Counted from the first letter of the stretch, positions 24,838 to 32,891 are shown. The stretch is 39,215 nt of DNA from Mediannikoviicoccus sp037890055 (GCA_037890055.1 JBBKBD010000019.1), one strand, 5' to 3'. Translations and numbers: made by a program. The notes: generated by a model not told the origin, from the letters alone.

Positions 24838-25719
24838 TTAAAGAACATCTTTCCAATTAGGAGGAAAACCCATAAATTTATAGTTGAAGTATCCTTGGTA
24901 TTTATTAAAGGTATTTTCTAAATCTTTTAAAAGGGATTCCCATTGGTCGTTTGAGTTTAAAATTCTCTTTATGATTAAAAGAATGGGGAATATTTTATTT
25001 TGCTTGCCCTTATATTGTTCGTTTTCAGAATAAAGGCGGGGAGTTTCTTTTAAAGGCATATTATAAAGTCGAGTGTAATGGGCACAAATATTTCTTACTT
25101 CAACGAGACATAGAATCCAATTTTTTAAATATTTAGGATCTGTGTTGTAATAATTAGAAATTTCTTTTTGATCTTCATCCTTAAGAATACTAAACAAAGA
25201 AGATAAATTTCCAAAAGACATGAGTTCAACGGATACCCAGATTGGAAACTTTCCATCATATTTTTTTAGGTGGTGTTTAACAAATGGTTTATTCTTTTGC
25301 CTGTCAACTTCGTTGCTCAGATTCTCATTTATGATGGAATATATGGTTTGGCCTTTTTTATTCGTTTTATGAATAAAATTATCTTCGTGCATAAGTACAT
25401 CGGAACCATACGTCATAGCTAGATGATAAGCAATTTGTGTTCTAAGCTCTATTTCAATTTGCTCAATAGTTCTAATGAGGTTGTTTTTAAATTGGCTATC
25501 AAAGCAATAAAGATTAAAGAGATGCTCGATAGTAATATGATCCTTATAGTGCTCTTTATTATTATATTTTTTAAGACCAATACCATAACCTGAAAGTCTA
25601 TAATAATTTACTTTTTTCAAAATTTCTGTTGCATAAACTTCATCTTTGATTTTTAAGTTATGGTCAATTTTTAATTTGGTAATTTGATCTTCGTAGTTTA
25701 AAGCAGGTTTTAATGTCAT
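24838..25719 (-). CDS. abiF: Abi_2/AbiF family HEPN abortive-infection toxin
   Basis: The product (293 aa) fits the Abi_2 (AbiD/AbiF) family. The N-terminal LNYEDQITKLKIDH..., VNYYRLSGYGIGLK, and the central FDSQFKNNLIRTIEQIEIELRTQIAYHL are hallmark segments. The C-terminal RNICAH (209-214) is an R-x4-H HEPN ribonuclease motif; R93-x5-H99 is a second, possibly structural, motif. HEPN toxins degrade RNA to arrest infected cells, and AbiF-type proteins are considered relatives of the ancestor of Cas13. A hairpin RNA sits directly upstream with its own promoter. GGAG precedes ATG 25719. It lies on the strand opposite the packaging genes. Confidence 0.88.
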   Translation of the reverse strand: MTLKPALNYEDQITKLKIDHNLKIKDEVYATEILKKVNYYRLSGYGIGLKKYNNKEHYKDHITIEHLFNLYCFDSQFKNNLIRTIEQIEIELRTQIAYHLAMTYGSDVLMHEDNFIHKTNKKGQTIYSIINENLSNEVDRQKNKPFVKHHLKKYDGKFPIWVSVELMSFGNLSSLFSILKDEDQKEISNYYNTDPKYLKNWILCLVEVRNICAHYTRLYNMPLKETPRLYSENEQYKGKQNKIFPILLIIKRILNSNDQWESLLKDLENTFNKYQGYFNYKFMGFPPNWKDVL

Positions 25720-25739
25720 ATAAGTTCTCCTTAATATAA

Positions 25740-25799
25740 AAAAGCCCTCTCCGTGGTCCGCATGTAGAAAATCTACATTAAGCGTGGAGAGGTTCTGTT
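25740..25799 (-). ncRNA. abiF-associated hairpin RNA (putative antitoxin RNA)
   Basis: On the minus strand an about 60-nt RNA would start near 25799. It contains an inner perfect hairpin atgtaga-aaa-tctacat (25764-25780, plus-strand reading) and an outer stem CCTCTCC/GGAGAGG at its ends, with asymmetric internal bulges. It closes in a terminator-like GCTTTTTT. Position and shape fit the abiF RNA motif described upstream of AbiF genes. The antitoxin role is from knowledge of the family, not shown here. Confidence 0.65.
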
Positions 25800-25805
25800 A
25801 AATTA

Positions 25806-25833
25806 ATTATAACATAGAACTAGTCAAAGTCAA
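25806..25833 (-). promoter_or_regulatory. Promoter of the abiF RNA-toxin unit
   Basis: On the minus strand, TTGACT (25833-25828) and TATAAT (25811-25806) are spaced 16 nt. A second overlapping TTGACT lies 6 nt closer. Strong match to consensus; it transcribes the hairpin RNA and, by read-through, the toxin. Confidence 0.75.
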
Positions 25834-25841
25834 TAACATAC

Positions 25842-26450
25842 ATGAGAAAAGAAATAAAACAACTAGGAGGTGATAGTATCGCTAAGGACGGAACATATAG
25901 AGGTGGGAGAAGAGTAAAAGCAGGAGGGAAACCACAGCCTGCTGCTGAAAAAATAGAAAAAGGTAAAAAAGTAGAAATATTAATGAATGATATTCCAACA
26001 TTCACTCCAGAAGAAATAGATGCAGTTGATTTACCAGATGGAGCAGTTCTTGATGGAACCGATATGCCAACACCTAGTGACTATCTATCAGCAAAGCAAA
26101 AGAATGGAATACCACTTGGTGCTGACGAAATATACAAAGAGACATGGGGATGGTTAAAACAGAGAAACTGTGAGAACTTAGTAAATCCAAGACTACTAGA
26201 ATCTTACTCTCAGGCTTTTGCAAGATACATTCAATGTGAAGAGGCAATAAGTCAATTTGGACTATTAGGAAAGCATCCTACTACAGGAGGAGTTATTGCA
26301 TCTCCATTTGTACAGATGTCTTCACAATTTCAAAAGACAGCCAACCTTTTATGGTACGAGATTTATGACATAGTTAAAGAAAACTGCACAGAAGTTTATG
26401 AAGACTATGGGGAAGATATGATGGAAAAACTTCTAAGAAGTAGAAAGTAA
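25842..26450 (+). CDS. Terminase small subunit, P27 family
   Basis: The product (202 aa as given) resembles P27-type small terminases: a start region AKDGTYRGGRRVKAGGKP, a central acidic linker, and a helical C-terminal part (SYSQAFARYIQCEEAISQFG... SPFVQMSSQFQKTANLLWYEIY). It recognises phage DNA and recruits TerL. The first ATG (25842) has no Shine-Dalgarno sequence, whereas GGAGG (25866-25870) lies 7 nt before an in-frame ATC (25878) encoding the I of IAKDGTYRGG, exactly where relatives begin MAKDG. The protein may really start there with a non-standard codon. TerL is encoded about 3.7 kb downstream, with accessory genes between. Confidence 0.88.
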   Translation: MRKEIKQLGGDSIAKDGTYRGGRRVKAGGKPQPAAEKIEKGKKVEILMNDIPTFTPEEIDAVDLPDGAVLDGTDMPTPSDYLSAKQKNGIPLGADEIYKETWGWLKQRNCENLVNPRLLESYSQAFARYIQCEEAISQFGLLGKHPTTGGVIASPFVQMSSQFQKTANLLWYEIYDIVKENCTEVYEDYGEDMMEKLLRSRK

Positions 26451-26459
26451 GAGGTTTCA

Positions 26460-26972
26460 TTGAATTCAATAGAAGTATGGAAAGATATTCCTGGATATGA
26501 AGATGAATATCAGGCATCTACTCTAGGTAATATTAGAAGCATAAAAAGTAATAATTTAATATTAAAGGGAGATTTTCAACCTAATGGATACAAAAGAGTT
26601 TACCTCTGGAAGAATGGTAGCAAAAAAAATTTGCTCGTTCACAGATTGGTGGCTCTTTCTTTTTTGCCTAATCCAAATAACTATGAGGAAGTAAATCATC
26701 TTGATGAAAACAAAGCTAATAACAAATTAGAAAATTTAGAATGGTGTACTCATTCATACAATATGAATTATGGAGATGTTAAGAAGAAAATATCTGAATC
26801 ACATAAAGGAAAAGTGATTTCTGAAAAAAGTAGAAAAAAACTTTCTGAGAATAGCAAAAATAGGAAATGGATAAATAACGGGAAATTAGAAAAATGTGTA
26901 AAAGAGAATACGTTGAACAATTTTCTAATTAATGGTTGGAATTTTGGAAGGATAAAAAACATGGAGGTGTAA
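26460..26972 (+). CDS. NUMOD4-HNH free-standing homing endonuclease
   Basis: The product (170 aa) has an N-terminal NUMOD4 motif (EVWKDIPGYEDEYQASTLGNIRS), an HNH_3 core (LVHRLVALSFLPNPNNYEE, VNHLDENKANNKLENLEWCTHSYN), and C-terminal NUMOD3-like DNA-binding repeats (SHKGKVISEKSRKKLSENSK). Such enzymes are mobile genes that cut intron- or insertion-free phage DNA near their own site. The start is TTG 26460 with GAGG 5 nt upstream. It separates the terminase small subunit from the MetK-like gene, a typical intergenic insertion. Confidence 0.9.
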   Translation: MNSIEVWKDIPGYEDEYQASTLGNIRSIKSNNLILKGDFQPNGYKRVYLWKNGSKKNLLVHRLVALSFLPNPNNYEEVNHLDENKANNKLENLEWCTHSYNMNYGDVKKKISESHKGKVISEKSRKKLSENSKNRKWINNGKLEKCVKENTLNNFLINGWNFGRIKNMEV

Positions 26973-26975
26973 TAT

Positions 26976-27758
26976 ATGTTTGAAAAAGTGAATCCATCAC
27001 ACGTTGATAAAATAGCAGATTGTATTGCAGGAGCAATTGTAGATTTAGCATATAAAGAAAAAGATGATCCTAAAATAGCAGTTGAAGTTTTGCTGGGGCA
27101 TGGAAATTGTCATGTAATTATTGAAACGGATTGTAAGTTAAATAAAAAAGAAATTGAAACAGCGATTAATAGGATAGCTGGAGATGTAATAGCAGATATT
27201 AAATTAGTAGAACAGGATATCCACCTATCAAATAATCAAAAAGAAAAGATAAGATGTGGAGACAATGGGATTTTTAGGGGAGTGCCTACATCAGATGAAG
27301 AAAAGAAACTATCTTTAATTGCCCGTGAAATCTATTCTAATTATCCTTACGATGGGAAGTACATTCTTGATGGAGATAAACTCATCATCTGCCAATCTAA
27401 TGTAGCTACAGGAATTTTAAAATCTATTTATCCAAGAGCAGTAGTAAATCCTTTAGGGGATTGGACTGGAGGATTTAATGTTGATACTGGAGCGACAAAT
27501 AGAAAACTAGGCTCAGACATGGGACGAGCAGTAACAGGAGGAGGTCTTCATGGTAAAGACTTATCCAAGGCTGATGTTTCAGTTAATATTTATGCCCACC
27601 TAAATGCACAAGAGGAAAATAGAGAGATTGAATTATCCTGTGCAATCGGAGATGAAACTATTGATGGTAGACCATATTCTGAAATAGTAGAAATTGCTAG
27701 AAACTACATTAATTCTATTGGTGGTTTTGAGGAATTTGCAAAGTGGGGGTTAATATGA
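26976..27758 (+). CDS. Compact phage S-adenosylmethionine synthetase
   Basis: The product (260 aa) keeps the ends of MetK but lacks much of the middle: cellular enzymes have about 390 aa. Recognisable are NPSHVDKIADCIAGAIVD (the GHPDK catalytic segment), GDNGIFRG (the GDQG flexible-loop segment), VVNPLGDWTGGFNVDTGATNRK, and GGGLHGKDLSKADVSVNIYA (the P-loop-like GGGAFSGKDP motif). It should make SAM from methionine and ATP. The start has GGAGGTG upstream. Its stop overlaps the next gene as ATGA, tying it to the methyltransferase, which would use the product. Confidence 0.85.
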   Translation: MFEKVNPSHVDKIADCIAGAIVDLAYKEKDDPKIAVEVLLGHGNCHVIIETDCKLNKKEIETAINRIAGDVIADIKLVEQDIHLSNNQKEKIRCGDNGIFRGVPTSDEEKKLSLIAREIYSNYPYDGKYILDGDKLIICQSNVATGILKSIYPRAVVNPLGDWTGGFNVDTGATNRKLGSDMGRAVTGGGLHGKDLSKADVSVNIYAHLNAQEENREIELSCAIGDETIDGRPYSEIVEIARNYINSIGGFEEFAKWGLI

Positions 27759-28990
27759 TAACAACAAAGGAAATGAAATTAGTCGATATTGAAAAACTTG
27801 TACCCTATGTAAACAATGCAAGAACTCATTCAGCAGACCAGATTAATAAACTACGATCATCAATTAGAGAGTTTGGTTTCATCAATCCTGTAATTATTGA
27901 TAAAGACTATGGAGTTATTGCAGGTCACGGAAGAATTATGGCAGCGAAGGAAGAAGGTATAAAAGAAGTTCCATGTGTCTTTGCAGACCATCTAAACGAG
28001 GCACAAAAGAAAGCTTATATCTTAGCTGATAACAGAATGGCCCTTGATGCTGGTTGGGATGAAGAACTACTAAGAGTAGAAATTGAATCCCTAGAAGATT
28101 ATGGTTTTAATGTAGAACTTACTGGTTTTTCACCAGATGAATTATCTAATATCTTTGACTTAGGAAACGATACAGAAGATGATGACTTTGATGTAGAGGA
28201 AGAATTGGAAAAACCTACTTTTTCTAAAGCTGGAGATATTTGGACCTTAGGTAAACACAAACTTATTTGTGGAGATTCTACAGATGAAACAACTTATGAG
28301 AAACTGATGAATGATACAAAAGCAAATCTTATCATCACAGACCCTCCATACAATGTAAACTATGAAGGATCAGCTGGAAAAATTAAAAATGACAATATGG
28401 AGCAAAGTAAATTCTATGAATTTTTACTAAGCTCCTTTTTAAATATGGAGAAGTTCCTCGCAGATGATGGTTCAATATATGTTTTTCATGCTGATACAGA
28501 AGGACTTAATTTTAGAAAGTCATTTCAAGATGCTGGCTTTTATTTATCTGGTACTTGTATTTGGAAGAAACAGTCTCTCGTACTTGGAAGAAGTCCATAT
28601 CAATGGCAACATGAACCCATCCTTTATGGTTGGAAGAAAAAAGGAAAACACAACTGGTACACAGGAAGGAAGGAGTCTACCATTTGGGAATTTGATAAAC
28701 CAAGAAAAAATGGAGACCACCCTACTATGAAACCTATTCCACTTTTATCTTATCCGATTAAAAACTCATCTATGACAAACTCTATTGTACTTGATCCATT
28801 TGGTGGAAGTGGAAGTACACTAATAGCTTGTGAACAGACTGATAGGATTTGTAGGATGATAGAACTCGATGAAAAATTTGTAGATGTGATTGTAAATAGA
28901 TTTGTTGAGTTGGTTGGTAGTGATAAAGATGTAAGCCTATTAAGAAATGGAAAAGAGTATAAGTATAAAGATGTTATTAATCTGACTTGA
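27755..28990 (+). CDS. ParB-domain DNA adenine/cytosine-N4 methyltransferase fusion
   Basis: The product (411 aa) joins a ParB/Srx nuclease-like domain (about 8-110: KLVPYVNNARTHSADQINKLRSSIREFGFINPVIID, GVIAGHGRIMAAK) to a beta-class amino-methyltransferase. DPPY lies at 196-199 and the SAM-binding DPFGGSG at 347-353, with target loops between. DPPY before FxGxG defines the class; N6-adenine versus N4-cytosine specificity is open. It may protect phage DNA from host restriction. ATG 27755 overlaps the MetK-like stop, so SAM producer and user are co-translated. This fusion is common in Firmicutes phages next to terminase genes. Confidence 0.92.
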   Translation: MITTKEMKLVDIEKLVPYVNNARTHSADQINKLRSSIREFGFINPVIIDKDYGVIAGHGRIMAAKEEGIKEVPCVFADHLNEAQKKAYILADNRMALDAGWDEELLRVEIESLEDYGFNVELTGFSPDELSNIFDLGNDTEDDDFDVEEELEKPTFSKAGDIWTLGKHKLICGDSTDETTYEKLMNDTKANLIITDPPYNVNYEGSAGKIKNDNMEQSKFYEFLLSSFLNMEKFLADDGSIYVFHADTEGLNFRKSFQDAGFYLSGTCIWKKQSLVLGRSPYQWQHEPILYGWKKKGKHNWYTGRKESTIWEFDKPRKNGDHPTMKPIPLLSYPIKNSSMTNSIVLDPFGGSGSTLIACEQTDRICRMIELDEKFVDVIVNRFVELVGSDKDVSLLRNGKEYKYKDVINLT

Positions 28991-29033
28991 TATAAATCAG
29001 TATTTGAGTGATATATGTATGTGAGGTGATTAG

Positions 29034-29258
29034 ATGATTTCAAGGGAAATTATACAAAAATTGAAAGAGACATTTCCAGTAGGTACAAGAGTAAAACTAA
29101 TCCAAATGGAAGATGAACAGGCTCCACCAGTTGGAACCTTAGGCACAGTCTATGGGGTGGATGCCATTGGATCAATTCTAGTAAAATGGGATAATGGCTC
29201 AACATTAAATGTAATTTTCAGAGTGGATAGAATAGAAAAAATATCGAGTAAAGGTTGA
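29034..29258 (+). CDS. DUF4314 family phage protein
   Basis: This is a 74-aa protein with an SH3-like beta-barrel pattern: FPVGTRVKLIQMEDEQAPPVG, then TLGTVYGVDAIGSILVKWDNGSTLNVI. It matches DUF4314, frequently found between phage methyltransferase and terminase genes. Function is unknown; binding of nucleic acid or protein is plausible. GAGGTGAT precedes the ATG. Confidence 0.85.
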   Translation: MISREIIQKLKETFPVGTRVKLIQMEDEQAPPVGTLGTVYGVDAIGSILVKWDNGSTLNVIFRVDRIEKISSKG

Positions 29259-29286
29259 AATATAGCCATTATATCCCTTAATTAAC

Positions 29287-29315
29287 TTGACTTATTTTTG
29301 ACAGTACGGTTATAT
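29287..29315 (+). promoter_or_regulatory. Promoter P1 of the small-gene pair
   Basis: TTGACT 29287-29292 and TTATAT 29310-29315 are spaced 17 nt. The same layout and flanking words (tagcc, cttgact, tacgg, tatg, acaaaa, aaggaga) recur before the next gene at 29689. Confidence 0.6.
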
Positions 29316-29344
29316 GTACATACAAAAAAGATAAGGAGAAAAAT

Positions 29345-29650
29345 ATGGCATACAAATACATGAAAACACAGGAAGATTTAAATGAGTTAATCGACTCTTC
29401 AGCAATTACAATGCTTGGACTTTACGAAGGAGAAAATGGAGACTTAGCTTTCCAAGATTATTTAAAAGACTACCTTGAAGATGACACAATTTATATCACA
29501 ATGGGAAAAACAATTAACGAATTTTACGAAAGCGACCTTCCTGAAGACTTAAGGATAGTAAGTTTAAAGTACAACAAGTTAGGAAGACTTCCAATTATAA
29601 GACTTGAGATTGGAGCAAAGTGGTTTGACGACTTTATAGATAATCTTTAA
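29345..29650 (+). CDS. Acidic accessory protein, function unknown
   Basis: This 101-aa protein is strongly acidic, with D and E far outnumbering K and R (LAFQDYLKDYLEDDTIYITM, FYESDLPEDLR). No known domain is recognised. It has its own promoter in the middle of the late region, so it can be made independently of late transcription. AAGGAGA precedes ATG 29345. Small acidic phage proteins are often DNA-mimic or anti-defence factors, but this is speculative. Confidence 0.7.
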   Translation: MAYKYMKTQEDLNELIDSSAITMLGLYEGENGDLAFQDYLKDYLEDDTIYITMGKTINEFYESDLPEDLRIVSLKYNKLGRLPIIRLEIGAKWFDDFIDNL

Positions 29651-29688
29651 AAAGATTGAAAAATAGCCGATTTATAGGCATAAAAGAC

Positions 29689-29717
29689 TTGACTAATACT
29701 CTCCTATACGGGAATAT
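29689..29717 (+). promoter_or_regulatory. Promoter P2 of the small-gene pair
   Basis: TTGACT 29689-29694 is followed after 17 nt by GAATAT (29712-29717), with downstream words shared with P1. The -10 is weak. It looks like a diverged duplicate of P1. Confidence 0.5.
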
Positions 29718-29748
29718 GCATATAACAAAAGCAAAGGAGAGTAAAACC

Positions 29749-30036
29749 ATGAAAAAAGACCTTTTAGAAAGATTAGAGACAGAAGTTAAAGCTTGCAAAA
29801 GATACGCAGAAAGCTCAATAAAAAAATCAAAAGAAGGCAAGATTGGAGCAGCCATTAACCTTTTAGACATAGCAGGAATTGCAAAGAAATGTGTAGACCA
29901 AGTTCATGAAGAACTTTGGGAAGTATCAAAAGGAAACTTAACTGACGAAGAATTTCAACTTTTTGCAGAATCAGAAACACTAGATAGAGAACTTAAGAAA
30001 GCTTACAAAGAATTAAACATAGCAAGAAAAAGATAA
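29749..30036 (+). CDS. Helical accessory protein, function unknown
   Basis: This is a 95-aa, almost entirely helical charged protein (KKDLLERLETEVKACKRYAE, KIGAAINLLDIAGIAKK). No recognised family. ATG 29749 is chosen because AAAGGAGA (29733-29740) lies 8 nt upstream; a longer frame from 29656 would include the promoter. It follows the acidic protein gene and has a near-copy of its promoter, so the two look like an accessory pair. Confidence 0.68.
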   Translation: MKKDLLERLETEVKACKRYAESSIKKSKEGKIGAAINLLDIAGIAKKCVDQVHEELWEVSKGNLTDEEFQLFAESETLDRELKKAYKELNIARKR

Positions 30037-30047
30037 AAATAAAAATC

Positions 30048-30106
30048 CAAATAGAGTTAAGGCTCTATTTGTCGTAGTAGAAGTCACAATCAGGTGGCTA
30101 TTTTTT
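30048..30106 (+). terminator. Two hairpins, the second terminator-like
   Basis: 30048-30056 and 30063-30071 form a perfect 9-bp hairpin without a T tract. Then 30082-30087/30094-30099 form a 6-bp stem followed by A and T6 (30101-30106). Together they can end the accessory-gene transcripts before terL. Confidence 0.5.
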
Positions 30107-30134
30107 ATGCCCATTTTTAAAGAAAGGAGGTCAA

Positions 30135-31724
30135 ATGAAATATAAACCAACAAAATTTATGCTACCTACATCTCACTATGATAAAAACAAAGCAGACTAT
30201 GCAGTCACCTTTATAGAATGCCTGAAGCATACAAAAGGTAGATGGGCAGGTAAAGACTTCAAGCTTATTGATTGGCAAGAAGAAATCATAAGAGACTTGT
30301 TTGGAATTGTGAAAGATACAGGATATAGACAATTTAATACAGCCTATATTGAAATACCAAAGAAGATGGGAAAATCTGAACTTGCAGCTGCTGTAGCACT
30401 TCTTCTAACTTGTGGTGATGGAGAAGAAAGAGCAGAGGTTTATGGATGTGCTGCTGATAGACAACAAGCAACTATAGTTTTTGATGTTGCAGCTGATATG
30501 GTAAGAATGTCTCCAGCCCTATCTAAAAGAGTAAAGATTCTAGCATCTCAAAAGAGGATGATATATAAGCCGACCAATTCTTTCTATCAAGTTTTATCTG
30601 CAGAGGCTTATTCTAAACACGGATTTAATATTCATGGTGTCGTATTTGACGAACTTCACACTCAGCCTAATAGAAAATTATTTGATGTTATGACAAAAGG
30701 TTCTGGCGATGCAAGAACCCAACCACTATATTTCCTCATAACAACTGCAGGAACAGATACGAAATCAATCTGCTATGAAACGCATCAAAAGGCAGTCGAC
30801 ATACTTGAAGGAAGAAAAACGGATTCAACTTTCTATCCCGTGATTTATGGAGCAGATAGGGATGATGATTGGACAGATGAAAAAGTATGGCATAAGGCAA
30901 ATCCGTCTCTTGGAATTACAGTTCCTATAGAAAAAGTAAGACAAGCTTGTGAATCAGCTAAGCAAAACCCAACTGAAGAAAATGCCTTCAGACAACTAAG
31001 ACTTAATCAATGGGTCAAACAAGCAATCAGGTGGATGCCTATGGAAAAATGGGATTTATGTAATTTTGCTGTTAATGAAGAAGAACTAAAAGGAAGAGTC
31101 TGCTATGGAGGTCTTGACCTTTCATCTACAACAGATATTACAGCCTTTGTTTTAGTCTTTCCTCCAATAGATGAAGATGATAAGTATCAAATATTACCCT
31201 ACTTTTGGTTACCAGAAGATAACCTCGACCTAAGAGTAAAAAGAGACCATGTAAACTATGACCTATGGAAAAAACAAGGCTATATTATGACAACGGAAGG
31301 TAATGTAGTCCACTATGGGTTTATAGAAAAATTTATAGAAGACTTAAGTGAGATTTATAACATTAGGGAAATAGCCTTTGATAGATGGGGAGCAGTTCAG
31401 ATGGTTCAAAACTTAGAAGGCATGGGTTTCACAGTAGTTCCTTTTGGTCAAGGATTTAAAGATATGTCTCCACCGACTAAAGAACTCATGAAACTAACTC
31501 TCGAAAGAAAAATAGCCCATGGGGGTCATCCTGTTCTAAGATGGATGATGGATAATATCTTCATACGAACAGATCCTGCTGGAAACATTAAGGCAGACAA
31601 AGAAAAATCTACAGAAAAGATAGATGGAGTAATTGCTACAATAATGGCTCTAGATAGGGCAATAAGATGTGGCAATGATACAAGTGAATCGGTTTATGAT
31701 GATAGGGGATTGATTGTTTTTTAA
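30135..31724 (+). CDS. Terminase large subunit (HK97-type)
   Basis: This 529-aa packaging motor fits Terminase_1 (HK97-like). The ATPase domain has the Walker A-like IPKKMGKSE (about 74-82) and Walker B GVVFDELH (D172, E173), with coupling segment LITTAGTD. The nuclease domain shows GGLDLSSTTD, then AFDRWGAVQMVQ and the last acidic site EKIDGVIATIMALDRA. It cuts and pumps phage DNA into proheads with TerS and the portal. AAAGGAGG precedes ATG 30135. A Fic cassette separates it from the portal gene, which is usually adjacent. Confidence 0.95.
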   Translation: MKYKPTKFMLPTSHYDKNKADYAVTFIECLKHTKGRWAGKDFKLIDWQEEIIRDLFGIVKDTGYRQFNTAYIEIPKKMGKSELAAAVALLLTCGDGEERAEVYGCAADRQQATIVFDVAADMVRMSPALSKRVKILASQKRMIYKPTNSFYQVLSAEAYSKHGFNIHGVVFDELHTQPNRKLFDVMTKGSGDARTQPLYFLITTAGTDTKSICYETHQKAVDILEGRKTDSTFYPVIYGADRDDDWTDEKVWHKANPSLGITVPIEKVRQACESAKQNPTEENAFRQLRLNQWVKQAIRWMPMEKWDLCNFAVNEEELKGRVCYGGLDLSSTTDITAFVLVFPPIDEDDKYQILPYFWLPEDNLDLRVKRDHVNYDLWKKQGYIMTTEGNVVHYGFIEKFIEDLSEIYNIREIAFDRWGAVQMVQNLEGMGFTVVPFGQGFKDMSPPTKELMKLTLERKIAHGGHPVLRWMMDNIFIRTDPAGNIKADKEKSTEKIDGVIATIMALDRAIRCGNDTSESVYDDRGLIVF

Positions 31725-31764
31725 TCTCGCTATTTTTGATTTATCATAGCCAAATCTATTAAAA

Positions 31765-31821
31765 TGGCGAAATTAATCTCGCCAGCATTGATTTATATAC
31801 GCCATATACGATATAATGGCG
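31765..31821 (+). promoter_or_regulatory. Fic gene promoter with inverted-repeat operators
   Basis: TTGATT 31788-31793 and TATAAT 31812-31817 (18-nt spacing) form the promoter. Two inverted pairs built on the half-site TGGCGA/CGCCAT surround it: 31765-31770/31779-31784 (tggcga/tcgcca) and 31800-31805/31816-31821 (cgccat/atggcg). The second overlaps the -10 box. Autorepression by the Fic protein's winged helix is a natural inference. Confidence 0.65.
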
Positions 31822-31840
31822 AGGAAGGTGGTGATAGAAC

Positions 31841-32884
31841 ATGAGAGAATTTAATTATTCAAAGCTTTTAAATTTAAATATACCTGCAAAAATGTATGAT
31901 TTAATATCAAAGATCTATGAATATAAAGGAAAACAGGAGCTATACGTAGCTAATTTTTCCGATGTTCTCGATAAAATGATAGAGGTTGCAAAAATTCAGT
32001 CCACTAAATCATCTAATGCAATAGAAGGTATTTCAACAAATGATACCAGACTAGAAGAGTTGATGAATAAAAAAAGTGAACCTAAGAATAGAAATGAAGA
32101 AGAAATATATGGTTACAGAGAAGTTTTAGATATCATTCATGAAAACTATGACAATATAGAATTCACAAAAAACAATATTTTGACCCTACACAATAGGCTT
32201 TATTCTTATTCAGGGGAAAGCCATAAAGGAAAATTTAAAACAATGGATAATAGCATCGTTGAAGTAAATTCCCTTGGTCAGAAAAAAGTAAGATTTCAGC
32301 CTGTATCAGCTTTTGAAACAGAAATATATATTGATAGAATGATTGAGGCTTATAATGAAGCCGTTAGTTTAGAAATCCCGCCATTACTTCTAATACCAAC
32401 TGTGATTCATGATTTTTTATGTATCCATCCATTCGCTGATGGAAATGGTAGAATGTCAAGGCTATTAACTCTGCTACTACTCTATAAAAATGGATTTTTT
32501 GTAGGAAAATATATTTCACTAGAAATGATTATTGAAGAGACAAAAGATATTTACTATGAAGAATTGCAAGCTTCAAGTGAAGATTGGCATGACGGTACGA
32601 GTGATGAATTACCATTTATAAGATATATGCTTTCGGTCATCTACAAAGCATATAGCCAGTGTGATGAAAGATTTAAACTAATAGCAGAAAAATCTATAAC
32701 TTCTTCAGATAGAGTGATGAAGATATTTGATAATTCCTTAGAACCATTATCTAAATCAGATATAGTAGTACTTTGCCCAGACATTTCTCAAAGAACTATA
32801 GAAAGAGCATTAAAAGAATTAAAAGACAGTGGCTTAATTAAACAATTAGGTAGCGGTAGAGCAACTAAGTATATTAAATTTTAA
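31841..32884 (+). CDS. Fic protein with N-terminal inhibitory helix and C-terminal winged helix
   Basis: The product (347 aa) has the Fic catalytic motif HPFADGNGR at 196-204, so an active AMP-transferase is expected. An upstream SNAIEG (58-63) fits the S/T-x3-E-G/N inhibitory motif of class II Fic proteins. The last about 65 residues (LEPLSKSDIVVLCPDISQRT, ERALKELKDSGLIKQLGSGRATKYI) form a winged-helix DNA-binding domain. The gene has its own promoter, operators and terminator and is wedged between terL and portal, so it is cargo. It may regulate itself and modify a host protein. AAGGTGG precedes the ATG. Confidence 0.92.
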   Translation: MREFNYSKLLNLNIPAKMYDLISKIYEYKGKQELYVANFSDVLDKMIEVAKIQSTKSSNAIEGISTNDTRLEELMNKKSEPKNRNEEEIYGYREVLDIIHENYDNIEFTKNNILTLHNRLYSYSGESHKGKFKTMDNSIVEVNSLGQKKVRFQPVSAFETEIYIDRMIEAYNEAVSLEIPPLLLIPTVIHDFLCIHPFADGNGRMSRLLTLLLLYKNGFFVGKYISLEMIIEETKDIYYEELQASSEDWHDGTSDELPFIRYMLSVIYKAYSQCDERFKLIAEKSITSSDRVMKIFDNSLEPLSKSDIVVLCPDISQRTIERALKELKDSGLIKQLGSGRATKYIKF

Positions 32885-32891
32885 AGCTATT

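Noticed and set aside
29642..29657. Terminator between the two small accessory genes
   Set aside because: The arms aatcttt/aaagatt leave only a 2-nt loop and no clear U tract on a strong stem.
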